Origin: Mesostigma viride
Taxonomy: Eukaryota > Streptophyta > Mesostigmatophyceae > Mesostigmatales > Mesostigmataceae
NCBI GenBank assembly: GCA_009746045.1
Contig: RPFO01000015.1
Span: forward strand, 1,758,529 to 1,822,528
Direction of reading: 5' to 3'
DNA length: 64,000 nucleotides
The notes beneath the pieces are model-generated. The model saw nothing but the letters and a program-made list of their open reading frames with translations, did no database searches and was not told the origin of the DNA. This document shows, in pieces, positions 10,065-20,588 of this stretch. How positions within the stretch are numbered: the first letter of the stretch is position 1; each line of letters starts with the position of its first letter. Both the position numbers and the translations under genes were made by a program.

Positions 10065-10872
10065 TGTTAGGGATATTATATCCACCTGGCCACAATATAT
10101 CCCAGCCTGATTTATTTCTTGTTGGATTTATTCCATATGGACTGGGAATTTGATAGCTTTGATAAGCTAGATGAATTGGGCTCAATGAGCTGATCAATAT
10201 TCATGTGCCATAGTCCTATACTTGGACATGGATGACTTGTAACCTGAGTCAGCCTAGTAGCATCACGTATTTGATTGACAAGTGGTGCTATGGCCTATTG
10301 GACAAGTGTTTGGTCCATGAGCTGACAAGTGTTGGCAGCTCATGATGACACATGTTATCACTTACATGATGACAAGTGGGTAGACTCATTGCATGACACT
10401 TGTCACTCCAAGGAGAAGAGATGTGTCACTTTATTAATCATGTTATGTGGCACATTATTACGTAGACACTTGGCATCTAGCTATTATGCCAGCTCATTGG
10501 ATCATGTCTAGAATGTTCTAGGAATGTTCTAAGAATATGCCAGGAATATTCCTGGAATATACTGAGAATATGCTGGGAATATGCTAGGAATATGCTAGGA
10601 TGTTTCTACAAGCTTCTGTGATGATGTCATTGCTGATGTCATCCTTCCTAGCCTAAAAGGTATAAAAGGAAACTGCCCCCTAAGGGCAGGTACCTCCATT
10701 CAACCTCCATTCAAGCTCTTCTCCAACTATTATATTCTAATAAAGCCATTTATTCTTCCACGTAAATTGTCTTCAACCTCTCTTTCTTTCAGCACCTGCA
10801 AGGTGTGTGGGTAGCAAGGCCAAGCACAAGGCATTGTGTAAAACCCATTAGTCTCCTCTCCCAATCCAAACA
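10065..10872 (+). repeat. 3' LTR of Copia B (808 bp)
   Basis: It is identical in my reading to 6355-7162 and is followed by AGGAG, the target duplicate. Confidence 0.93.
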
Positions 10873-10942
10873 AGGAGAAGGCTGAGTTGCAATACCCTTT
10901 GCTTCGTGGGCTCATGGCCTCCAAGGGGGGAGGGCCAGAGTA

Positions 10943-11460
10943 GACCAAACAGCCTTGCTCTAGGTGGGAGGCATCCCAGTAGGCTGGGCAGCCACGTGGT
11001 GGCTGACAGCAGGTCCTTCAGAGTTCAGACACACTCTGCTGGACAGGGGTCAGGGTGGAGTCACTCCCCTGGCTGAGAATTTCGCCTGGCTCTGTCATGG
11101 GGCTGCAGAAGAGTCTTAAGGACTTTGTAATGGGCCTTGGGTCTTCATGGAATGGACCCTGAAAGGGCAGCCCAAGTGTTGGCTCTGACAGGTTGCTGTA
11201 CATTTGTATATATTCTCTGTAACCAACCTGTTGCATGCTTATAAAATCCCTGGTTGTGTGACCATGTTGGACGTGGTTGCCAGGGGCCTCACTATGGGTT
11301 ATACTTCTTTATAATAAAACATAATCTTGTTATTGTCATGTCATGTTGTTTGTCATGTTCAGTTCCAGGAGCTGATCCAAACCTGGAGGATATGGGGTGG
11401 GGTTCGATTCCCCAGCTGACCTCAGCCTGGCATGTGTGAATCCTGAGTTTATCCCTCAGT
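10943..11460 (+). repeat. Probable 3' LTR/UTR of the old Copia
   Basis: It follows the pol stop and a purine-rich tract. It contains a TATA-like cttataaaa near 11241 and an AATAAA near 11310 in the order expected of an LTR. A GGTTCGATTCC motif near 11402 resembles a tRNA B box, but no A box or cloverleaf was found. The 5' partner LTR is outside the window, so the ends cannot be fixed. Confidence 0.45.
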
Positions 11461-12619
11461 GAGGACATGGGCTCCCCATGTGTTGGCTAACATTTGTCAG
11501 GGCTCTCTCAGTCTTTGGAAGGATTTAAAAGATAAGGGAGGCTCCGTGGCGGGCGCCATATGAACGGGCGCCTGTGATAACTGGATGACCAGGAACTCAC
11601 AATAGTACGTTCATGGACTCCTCTATCCAAACTCCTCTGACTAAGTGAAGACCTAACTTTAATCTACACCAGGTTCCCAAAGAAAGGGTTGGGATGTCAT
11701 GTGGGTCAGAGGGCAACCTTTAACTGAACCAATGAGCAGGCCTAGCTAATATTTGGAGGCACCTCAGGTTCCAAAAGAAAAGGCAGGTCTGGTCTCTGGG
11801 AGGGATCAGATGTATGAAGGCTTGTGGGGACAGTGGCTGATAGGTTCTCAGGCTGGTCCAAGCTCCAAAACAAGAAAGGGTTGGAGTTAGCATATTGGGG
11901 CACCAATGTGCTAGATGGATGCAGGTTGAGGAGACCTTTCCAACGCCGTGTCAACCGCCTAGAACAGACGAGGGACTAGAAAGATATCAGGTCCCGAAGT
12001 TCTGCCGACCGGCGGGCGAGGGCGGTGCACTCTCAGGGCATAGTGGACAGGACACGTGGCAGGCCGTGCCTGCACAGGCTTAGCCTGAACGCTTACGTGA
12101 CTGGGACACAGTGTACTGAGGACGCAACGGTCCTGTGGCTAGTAGAAGCCAGTAGCCAGCCAGCAGGTCTGCAAGGATGTGAGTCCATGCAGGACTGTGG
12201 CAGGTCCTGTGCTGTCCTAGACACAGGATAGCCAGACGGATTCCTGTATGCTGCCTGCAACGAGGATGCAAGGCAGCGATACGAGGCTCTGGCAATGTAG
12301 CGTTGCACAGCGTTGCTCATGACCGAGGAACAAGGATGGAACGAGGTTGCATATAGCCCGAGGCTCAACGAGGCAACGAGCGTCTTCACACACGAACCTT
12401 GGTCATCACGACGAGTGGCGAGCCTATCGAGTGTCGTAGGCCTGGTGTGAGGATAAAGGTTGCTAGCCAGCAGCCTAGGGTCATTCCAGCCAGCAAGACC
12501 AGGAGCTCACAAGCTCTGCTGACGAGTTGCTGTGCAAATAGATCTCCTTTTGTTGCTCTACCACCATGGCCACTCGAGGCACCTCCACCGCACTCCCTTC
12601 CTTGGAGATGCGTGTCTGA
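11461..12619. other. Unassigned intergenic sequence
   Basis: I see no coding region with protein-like composition, no tandem repeat and no RNA gene. Short open frames on both strands lack recognisable motifs. It is probably old repeat sequence. Confidence 0.5.
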
Positions 12620-13349
12620 TTAGTCAACAGCTCCTTGAGGTGTGCCCTGCACCTGTGAGTATCGTTCAGGTAACTGCGACAGTTCGCGACCAGATTGCGT
12701 TTCTCGGAGTCGGTCAGAGCGCAATTCTGGAATCTGGATCCACCGCAAATTCACCGCCTCGTCGGGCCATCGGAGCGCCTGTTTTTCCAGCGTATCATAA
12801 TAACTGTTGAGGTGCTCGATGATGCTCTGGCCGGGCTTGGGTTTCACGTCCACGAACTCCTCGATTTCGTCGCATGTCTTGTCAGTGACGGTCCGGAGAA
12901 AGGTTTCCCGCACTCGCCGCATGAATTCGCGCGGTGTCCACTGGAGGCGCTGTGCTCGATCCAACAAGGAAATCCAGTCCCGGTGGTTCTTGTCACGGTT
13001 CCCCAGCGGGGTTCCGCGCAGAAACTCTAACCAGTCTGGAATAATATCACGATTCGACACGATGCGACGCAAAAAGGGAGCCCAAAGATGTCACAAAGCG
13101 ATCGCGGTCCACCTGAACCGAATCAGGTGCCAGCGGCGCTGGTACCCACTCTTTAACCGCCGCAAGAAGTTTCGCCTCCTGGACGAGGGACGTCCGCCGA
13201 CGCAGGCGATCTCGCTCACTTGAGTGTTGACTATCAGAATTTGACCCATAGCCTTCCTTCCAAGGTCGGTTGGGCCCAGGTATATCATTTTCCCTATGCT
13301 CACCGGTCGGGGCTAGGGAGGTCAAAATTCGGAGCAGGCCCGTGCTCAC
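12620..13349 (-). pseudogene. gag fragment of a second LTR retrotransposon type
   Basis: Two overlapping frames (13047-13349, then 12620-13072) join by a single frameshift near 13060. The protein has the pattern of Ty3/Gypsy-type Gag: DWLEFLRGT, W..REFMRRVRETFLRTVTDKTCDEIEEFVDVKPKPGQ.. broken into short helices, then SIIEHLNSYYDTLEKQ. No zinc knuckle or pol follows to the left. The likely 5' LTR is the adjacent 13397-14040. The family assignment rests on overall character only. Confidence 0.55.
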
Positions 13350-13396
13350 CAGGGCCAGGCCTTTGCTCCTCAGAAAGATGATCTGCCGACTGTCAT

Positions 13397-14040
13397 GTTA
13401 ACGAATACAAGTTGCAAATAAACGGAATGCGATGGAAATCAGAAAGCATAGAATGAACGTTCTCTTTATTGTTCTCATACGTTATTGTTGTTGTTCCTTC
13501 CTTCTCCATCATTGTGCATAAGAACCTGTTGCGCTTGGCACCTTCATCAGTCTTGCTGAATATCCTACGTGGACATGCATTCCATGTAGTTCAGTGCATG
13601 CCGCGTGTTAGATACTTCTAGAATCCTCTAGAAGGTTCCAAGGCAAGTGCGCATATGATTGGACGATAGTCGGCTCAGTCCTCTTGACAGGACTACACCG
13701 GCCCTAGACCAGCCGGTGACGTGGAGGCCTGGGAGATGCCCTCATAATATACGTGGCGTCATCCCACTGGCTGATACTAGTGAAGTACAGCCATTGGTCC
13801 AATACTACAATAAAGTATATTGTAGTAATCTGTACTAGATCCTCTATCTCTTGAGGACCCATGAGGACCCTAGATGGATCTCCAACCAACTCTACGTGGA
13901 CTTGTTTGTTGGTGAGGCATGGTCTGCTGCATATTAAGGAGCGGGCCGTCTTGGCTTTGTGAGTACTGTGCCTACTACGGAGCCAGATCCTGATATATGG
14001 TTAGCTTCAAGTTTTCTATGACCACGAGCATGAAGCTGCT
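13397..14040 (-). repeat. Possible LTR of the element at 12620-13349
   Basis: On the minus strand this segment carries AATAAA (about 13465), then about 70 bases ending gttaaca, directly before the gag fragment side. This fits an LTR with U5 at its 3' end. The outer boundary is not visible, and no second copy occurs in the window. Confidence 0.35.
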
Positions 14041-15768
14041 GGATAAGCCATGTGTGTCGGCATCGTAATTCTTGTGCTCTCGTGTATAATTTTTGTTCTT
14101 AGGGACGGAATGTCCCTCTCGCGTGATGTGAAGAGCACTTGAATCGTTAATGATGTTGCTCGCGGGTCTAAAAACTCAATTGCCTCCTCTCCGAGGTGAG
14201 AGTGAGTGGGGCGGGCATGTGCAGCAGGTGAATTCGTACCTCCTTGTTGTAAGGGAGCTGGTGACATGTTGGTCACATGTTGGGCCAATAGCGGGTATGC
14301 ATAAAGAGATTTCCTGGGGGGCAGGACAGTGGTAGACCCGTGGTATGTTGAAAGTTCTCACTGAGCAGCCATGGTTGTGGATTATGGATCCTCACAACAG
14401 GGGTGGTCACGCTTCAGATTGTGCAGGGTGTACACAACATTGTTGAGGATTGGCTTGCCTGTCAGCATTCCGAATGTCCCTTTGCTCAAGGGTCCCCTTG
14501 CTCCAGGGGAAAGTAGTTTGTGTACAACAGGGCAGAGTGCCCTGTGGCTGGTGCACAGGTACTGTGAATAGCCCCTTGACAACTCACAGGATCGTTGAAG
14601 GGATGACTGCACTGTAGTTTGACTGCGTACGGGTCAGACTAAGTGGGTGTGTCCAATTCCCTGCTTGTCTTCCTTTGGGGGTGGCTAAGGGAAGCAAGAG
14701 CGTGACTGAAACAACTCGAGCGCTGCTGACAAGGGCTTGATTGGGTTGTCCTAGTTTGCTATGATCGTATGCAAACTAAGGGTATGGGCAGGCAAAGACT
14801 TGAAGCTTCATATGCATCGGGTGGGCTTCCGAGTCTTTGTTGCGATCAAGGTGGATGCTAAGGCTGTAGTGTCCATCATGGGCAAATCTGATGCATCATT
14901 TTCTTGATTTCTGTTTCTGAGCTGGTTGTCCCCTTCACATGATCGGATGGGCTTGCCAATGTATGTGATGTTCATGTTCGATTTGATGAGATATTATTCA
15001 GATGAATTGTGACGCTAAAAGGATTCTTCTTGGGAACCTTGTTGAGGACTTTGGCTTTTAATAATCCTTTTAAGATCCCTCAGCTCCCAAGAAGACCAGC
15101 ATTTGATTGAATACAATAAGTGGAGCCCTGCCACAAATGCAGCAGGACATTAACAGTGGCCTGAAGGTTTCTCAATCCGCACGCGGAAGCAAGAAGCCTC
15201 CAGGGTGGGAGGGAGGGGAAAGAAACAATTGCGGATCATTGCCTGCCTAGCTTGCTTAAGGCATGGCCCGCCGACACACAAGCTGACATCATCCTAAATT
15301 AATTAACACCGGCATGCGTCACACGCCGGCCTGAACAGTGCTGAAAACGCCACTACAAACAACGTGGCCACACAGAGAAAACCGATTCTAGAATAATATT
15401 GTTGATTGGGTATAACTGGCCAGTATGCCTAACCATCAATATGTTAGAAAGGATTCTAAAATTTCCTCAACATGTGATCTCTTGGGAACTATCCTATGTT
15501 TTTCCATTGTGATGTTGCCACGTCATTTGTTGATACGCACTGAGAAAAGTATATGGCAAACTGCCCATAAAACACTGTCAACTGCAGAGGATACGCTTGG
15601 AAAGGAATATTGCAATCAGCCTAGATAACACACTGTCAACTGCCATGGAGAAGAGCCCATACAGGCCATAGCCTGAAGAGTTTGCAGATTCACAGTAAGC
15701 TCAAAGGGACTCTCCACGAATGTTGAGCCAACAAAAATCTATTACCTCTTCCTCTTAGACTGCCCCGC
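14041..15768. other. Unassigned intergenic sequence
   Basis: No gene was recognised. A partial inverted repeat (cttcttgggaacc near 15027 against its complement near 15086) could form a hairpin. The rest is unremarkable. Confidence 0.5.
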
Positions 15769-16500
15769 CTACTGGCCCGTCTTCTTCCCAGCTTGAGCTG
15801 CCTCCTTGCCCAGCACTGTCGTCGTCCGCTGCGCCACCGCCTTTCCCTTGGCCTTCTTGCCCCGGGCTGCTAGCTCCTCGTCCGACGACGATGATGTCCC
15901 CGACTCCTCCATGCTCCCTGCATTCCCCCCCATCTCCTTGCTGCGCTCCTCCTCCTCCTCCTCCTCCTCCTCCTCCTCCTCCTCCTCCTCCCCACCCGCA
16001 GGCACCAAAGCCTCCTCCCTGCGCCTGGCTGCCTCTGCCGCCTCCTCGGCCTCGCCGTCCTCCACCTCCCACCGAATGAAGTATTCCGTGACTATTTGGG
16101 GTTGTCACGCCTGCTGTTCATGCAGCGCATGTTGTGGTAGAGGCTCACGAGGTCCCAGGCCGTGCTCAGCCTGTTGCGGCGCTTGTTGTGGATGAACTTG
16201 TTGACAGCCCAGTTGCCCTCGCAGCACGATGCTACGGTGGGCAGGGGGAGCACGGTCTTGGCCACTTCCTGCAGCTCGTCGTACCCCGTGCCGTACAGAT
16301 CAAACCAGTCAGCGCCCGATCAGGCCTTCTACATTCCCAGACTGCTTGCAAAATGTGGCTCCCTTGTTGGGGATGTGGCCGAGATGGCCGACAGCGCGAT
16401 CCTTGCTAAAGTTGCCTGGCTTGCCGAACTTGTAATCGCACAGCTTGCACGCCCACCTCTGGCCGACTACCACGTCTTCCCCACGAACGGTCTTTTCCAC
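15769..16500 (-). pseudogene. hAT transposase remnant: BED-type finger joined to dimerisation domain
   Basis: The N-terminal piece (16309-16500) has a BED-finger-like pattern: WACKLCDYKF, an HLGHIPNKG stretch and a following Cys. Only a few bases later, in another frame, comes the hAT C-terminal dimerisation signature (about 16092-16320): LPTVASCCEGNWAVNKFIHN and KRRNRLSTAWDLVSLYHN, matching the family pattern of ...ERNWS...HSxxRNRL.... A frameshift near 16095 leads into an acidic tail with a glutamate run encoded by the (CTC)n tract. The whole catalytic middle, normally several hundred residues, is missing. Confidence 0.78.
15946..15991. repeat. (CTC)n trinucleotide microsatellite
   Basis: About 15 uninterrupted CTC units. 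In the hAT-derived frame they encode a poly-glutamate run. Confidence 0.95.
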
Positions 16501-17084
16501 CTCGTCAATCAGGTGGAGCCTTTGATACTCCTCTCCCCTTATGACGACTGGAACTCAAGGCATGAATGGTCACCTCTTAGTAGTTGATTGCCGGGCGCAC
16601 AATGCATGAACCGTCGCAGCACCCTCTATTTTCTTTAATTGCATCTTCACTCTTCTGCGTCTTCTGGAAATGGCTGTCGGCCCTTACAGCTTTTCTCCCG
16701 CGCCATCAAAAATCTTGTCAAAAAAAGTAGAATTCACACCGTCACGCGCGTACTAGCAAGTAGCTATGCACTTGCTGCAATTTCAGCAATGTCAGCACCA
16801 CCGACAGGTTCCTGGGCCTCTGGCCACCGCGTGACACGTCCGCGACCTCCCAAATCGGCTAAGTCCAAAGTGAAAAACAGCGAAAATCGTACGGCGTACG
16901 CGGTCGAAAGCGTCAGTACCGTGCAATACGGGGTATTTTCATACCCGAGGTGCCATACAAACCAACACGGGCTCTAGCCATATCTAAGACCTAGTGACGG
17001 GGTTGTGGGCACCACGGCCCGAATCACTGTGGATGCCATACTCGGTCACTGACGCGGAGCCCCACTGACTTGGGGGTGGTCTCC
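16501..17084 (+). other. Intergenic sequence ending in a LINE-related fragment
   Basis: 16501-16919 shows nothing recognisable. From about 16920, and resuming after the MITE at 18438-18540, the sequence matches the reverse complement of 19900-20140, the upstream part of a LINE reverse-transcriptase region. Shared runs are gggcaccacggcccgaatc and cctgccacctatc. The two LINE pieces are therefore in opposite orientations about 3 kb apart. Confidence 0.55.
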
Positions 17085-17088
17085 TTAA

Positions 17089-18433
17089 CCCATAGTCCGC
17101 TGACCCATTTTGGGCATTTTCATACCCCTAAAAATGAAAAAAATCATAACTCACAGGCCACAACTCCAAATACCCTCAACCAAGGTGCCAAACATATCTA
17201 CACTTCAAGGGCTTCCAGAATATGCAATAATATCATGGGTTTATCAAAGCATTTGGATGGCAGCGCCAGTCAAAGTTGGCCAAAAGACGATCTTTTTTCC
17301 CCAAGAAAAAAGTGTACCTACCCCTAACTTCCCAGGGAGGGAAGGGAACCTCAATACCAACATTGGACAACTTAGTTGGATAGTCCAATGGTGGTTTCCT
17401 TGGGTCAGACCACCCGGATAACCCATTAGACCAATAAAACGTGATCGTATATGTGTGTGGGTTACGCGCGCGTAAACAGCCATCCATGACATGCAATACA
17501 AGAATGCATTATAGCAGGCTATAAAAGACTGCCAAAGGTGCTGGAATACAAACATGCTGCATACCTGCACTAACGGAATGATGTGCTCCAAAGAAATGCC
17601 ATAAACTGGGCACTTTCAGGGCTAATACCATTCTCTACAGCAGACATGGAAGCTTGCTAAACAGTGCACTAATAAGCTCGTCAAATATAATGCATGGAAG
17701 ACATATTCCGCTGCAAACAACACGCAAACCCGTTGTCGTACATGGCTCGTTCATGTCCCGCACGGACTCCCCTGGCCGGGACCCTCATATCTCACACATA
17801 CCGTTGATCTACATGCAAAGGCCGCCATAGCCTCATCCTGCATGCATCCTCCATGATTACCAGATTGATGTTCCGTTCAAAGATGACCTATAAACGCGTC
17901 CGCATTCCCAGCTAACGCTGCAGCGGACATCCCGTACCAAATCTGGATGCTTGGGCTGGCGCAGACTGCCCGGCCATAGGGAGAAAATCGACATATGATA
18001 AGCGATGACTCATCTAGCACTGAAGACCAAGAAATCACTATTTTCCTGCCTGTATTTTCCCAATCCTATAAATCTGGCCATGCCTAACCTACGAAAATCA
18101 CGCATCGACATTCTGAGCAACATTCTGAACCGTTTCTGGCCGCAAGACGCAAAATTTCCGTGATAACGGCACGTTGGCAGCCATATCTCGTTACGCGCGC
18201 GCGCGAGCGAAAATTTCCCGCCAAAGTCACGTGATCCTGTCGTAAAGCACGTTGTAATTACCAGGCTATGGCGAATATTACCCCCAAACCTATGCATCAC
18301 GTTCGTCCCTAAGTGTTCCCGGACCCACCGGACAACTTGCATCCGTCATGGGTGGCGCGGCGCTTTCGGCGCGGCGCGAATTACGACCGTTGGTCAAACT
18401 ACCCGAAATTTCGGGTGGTTTACGGACTAAGGG
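17089..18433. mobile_element. piggyBac-type MITE, copy 2
   Basis: The 1345-bp element lies between TTAA sites (17085-17088, 18434-18437). Its ends are CCCATAGTCCG and CGGACTAAGGG. It aligns with copy 1 along its length, with many substitutions, so the two are not a recent duplication. It carries the same E2F-like TTTCCCGCCAAA plus CACGTG pair (18214-18233) and a 26-bp near-perfect palindrome (18396-18421) that ends 12 bp before the TTAA. No transposase. Confidence 0.92.
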
Positions 18434-18719
18434 TTAATTCATTACTACCTGCCACCTATCCTTGCGGACCATCTGCCTCCAGATTACAGACATGCCAGGG
18501 GGCTGCCCTGGCGTGAGCCCATTGCGACGTGGGTAACACATATCCATGCTATCTTATCCCGGAAAAGTCCACGGGTGGCGCCCAGGCCGCGCTCGGCCCG
18601 GGGCACGCCATCATTGGGAGAACAAAACGCCCAGGTTCAAGGGCGGGCTTGGTGCCTGCTGCATGAGCTATCCATCGTGTCTACCTGATCTGTGCGTGTG
18701 AGGTGCCCGGCTAGGCCCA

Positions 18720-20103
18720 GGCGCCTGTGCCTAATAATATCGCCTATCTCTCAGGGAAGCATATGGTAAATCAGCATACAAATCTTCACGGCAAATGTGC
18801 AGGCTAAATGGAATATTGAGCGCACTACGTAGCATCTTGGTGACCGCGCCGTCAAGTTGCTGCTCCAGCTCCTGCGTCAGCGTCCACGTCTCGGCTCCAT
18901 AGGTCAGGGTCGTCAGGATGACGACCTTGAAGAGGTCGCGTTTGACAGTCCGGGGCAGGGCGATGATGCTCCACCAGCGACGGTGCTAGTGGAGCTGTGT
19001 CCAGGCCATACCAATCCGTGTCGTCATGTCGCCCTCACAGTCGGGGAGCCAGCTGCCAAGCAGCTTGAAGCGACCGGAAGCGGGGAAGGGAACTGGGGTG
19101 TCGTCTAAGAGGCGGAGCTCAGGGGGGGGGGCGGCCAGGCCGAGGGCCATGACCTCCGTCTTGGGGCTAATTTCGAGACCAACCGCTCGGGCTTCGAGAG
19201 CCAGGCAGTCCAACCAAAGTTGGGCAGACCCTGCTGGCTGCTCAATGAGAGTGATGTCGTCGGCATAAATAAGCTCAGCGAGTAAATTCTGCATGTTAGT
19301 CGGCCCCCCTTCCCCGGGCTCATTCTGAATCTCGAGGCTAGGGGCACAGCCAGCAATGCTAGCAAAGCGGAAACGTGCTTGGCGCACAACCTAATCCTGT
19401 CACTACAATAATGAGCAGGTACGGTGACAGGACGCACCCCTGCCAGATGCCTGTCTGCAGTGGACATGGCGGCGTATTGCCGTGTTGAGTGCGCACCGGC
19501 GAGGTGGTCGTCTCCTCATATAGCGAGCTGATGACAGCAATCAGGCCTCAGGGGGGTGGGGACACGAGCGTGGGCGAGATCGGCCCAACGAGCGTCCCAG
19601 AGAACAGAGTCAAATGCCTTGATAAAGTCGACGAAGATTAACTCACTGGCGGGAAACTCACCAGGCTGCAGGAGTGCAATCTCCTCTGAGGCGGCACGCG
19701 ACGAAGATGGCCATGACGGTGTTGCGACCATGCAGGCCGGAACCCCAGTTGGCTTTCCCCCAAGTGACGGTCGAGAGCAGAACGAAGGCGGTTAAGGATC
19801 ATGCGCATGAACAACTTAAGAGCGGCGCTCTGGATGCAGACTCCTCGATAGTTGGCGGGGTCGTCAGGAGAGCCTTTGTTTTTGGGCAGGCTAGGCATGG
19901 ATATGTGCTACCCTCGACGGGGCGGGATCCCGCCCGGGGAACCCCCTGGTTTGTCTGTAGTATGGAGGCAGATGACGCGTAAAGATAGGTGGCAGACAGT
20001 AATGAAGGCCACCACCCCCCAGACTGTCGGTAGGGCCTCCGCGTGTGACTAAGTTTGGCATGCATAGCGATTCGGGCCGTGGTGCCCGCAACCCTGTAAC
20101 TAG
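18720..20103 (-). pseudogene. LINE reverse-transcriptase remnant (APE-type or unclassified)
   Basis: Three frames in order on the minus strand: LPKNKGSPDDPANYRGVCIQ and HLGESQLGFRP (19638-19898), FVDFIKAFDSVLWDA with the first catalytic Asp (19516-19731), and LIYADDITLIEQP, the YADD motif, with LLGSWLPD (18986-19387). Further left, LFKVVILTTLTYGAETW (near 18900) is the usual post-RT block. It is the same family as the LINE at 29858-31363. Frames are shifted at least twice, and the 3' end with its TTAA-rich tail is not adjacent. Confidence 0.85.
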
Positions 20104-20588
20104 GAACTAGACATAGCTACGGCACTGAACGCAAATGGTTTTCACCTTTGCGGAGTGCCTGATCAGAATAGCTACATCCATCCACTCCATCCCAGATTCA
20201 TTTCCAGGACTTATGCTCACGTGACGCAGTTACTTGTAAATTAATTAATTTATTAATTGGGGCCCGGATGGCCCCGAACTCCTCAAGGACAAAGGGGATG
20301 ACCCGGTGGGGCCCCTCATTGCCGCAGGGGTCCAATTAGGCAGGCAACCTCAGTTTATAGGATAGTATATGGAAAAATATTGAAACATGAGTAATTGTGC
20401 CCCTAAAGTTGCGTCTTTTGTCCGTTTTGGCGTAATACCAGTGACTGAAAGGGGCTATATATACCCTCCTCAGTGGTCGGAGTAATTAATTGATTGATGT
20501 TAGGTGTAGATGTCATGGAAATGACGAGTTGATGCTACTGGCCACCTGGGCGACACACGAAATCAAACATTCAACCAATCAATCAAAA
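20104..20588. other. Intergenic sequence with a TTAA-rich tail and R2-type LINE relic
   Basis: 20236-20263 is a taaattaattaatttattaatt run like the LINE tails at 31917-32463. Right after it, 20264-20330 resembles the C-terminal coding part of the R2-type LINE near 34385-34440 (shared ggccccgaactcctc and ggacaaagggg). The remainder up to the stop of the next gene is probably its 3' UTR. Confidence 0.45.

Larger units (their letters stand above)
6355..10872 (+). mobile_element. Copia B: non-autonomous Copia-type element (gag-protease only)
   Basis: A complete 4518-bp insertion: 808-bp LTRs (6355-7162, 10065-10872) read as identical. They start TGTTAG, end CCAAACA and are flanked by the 5-bp duplication AGGAG (6350-6354, 10873-10877). 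A primer site directly follows the 5' LTR and a polypurine tract precedes the 3' LTR. The interior encodes zinc knuckle plus protease (7246-8976) but no integrase, RT or RNase H, so it needs enzymes from a relative. Identical LTRs imply a very recent insertion. This is the layout of terminal-repeat retrotransposons that keep only a gag-type gene. Confidence 0.93.
2057..10942 (+). mobile_element. Old, frame-shifted Copia-like element related to family A, split by two nested insertions
   Basis: The coding order on the plus strand is integrase (2058-4480), protease-like domain (4389-4718), RT and RNase H (4720-6354, resuming 10873-10942). This is the same order as in family A. Its 5' half was lost to, or lies beyond, the family A insertion at the left. 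It is interrupted at a TTAA by a MITE (2434-3779) and near the RNase H C-terminus by a younger Copia (6355-10872). Removing each insertion with one duplicate restores the reading frame at both sites. Other frameshifts remain, so the element is dead. Confidence 0.88.
4720..10942 (+). pseudogene. Copia RT-RNase H remnant, interrupted by Copia B
   Basis: RT is recognisable from LVDFKRAFDQQ (first catalytic Asp, near 5220), LKGVEGLRSSPIIWRKSLEKYL and LHGDD (5496-5510) in place of the usual YVDD. RNase H follows (VLYVDSSMDSRK near 5935, then RTDSMGMVQF and DNPADALTKLEE up to 6354). Frameshifts occur near 5210, 5580 and 6090. Copia B (6355-10872) is inserted between two codons of the last RNase H stretch. 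After it, the frame continues to a stop at 10940-10942, matching the C-terminus of the family A pol. The purine run near 10920 is the likely polypurine tract. Confidence 0.85.

Noticed and set aside
11395-11415. Possible tRNA gene or SINE from a GGTTCGATTCC B-box-like motif
   Set aside because: No acceptor stem, anticodon arm or A box could be placed, and the motif lies inside a probable LTR.
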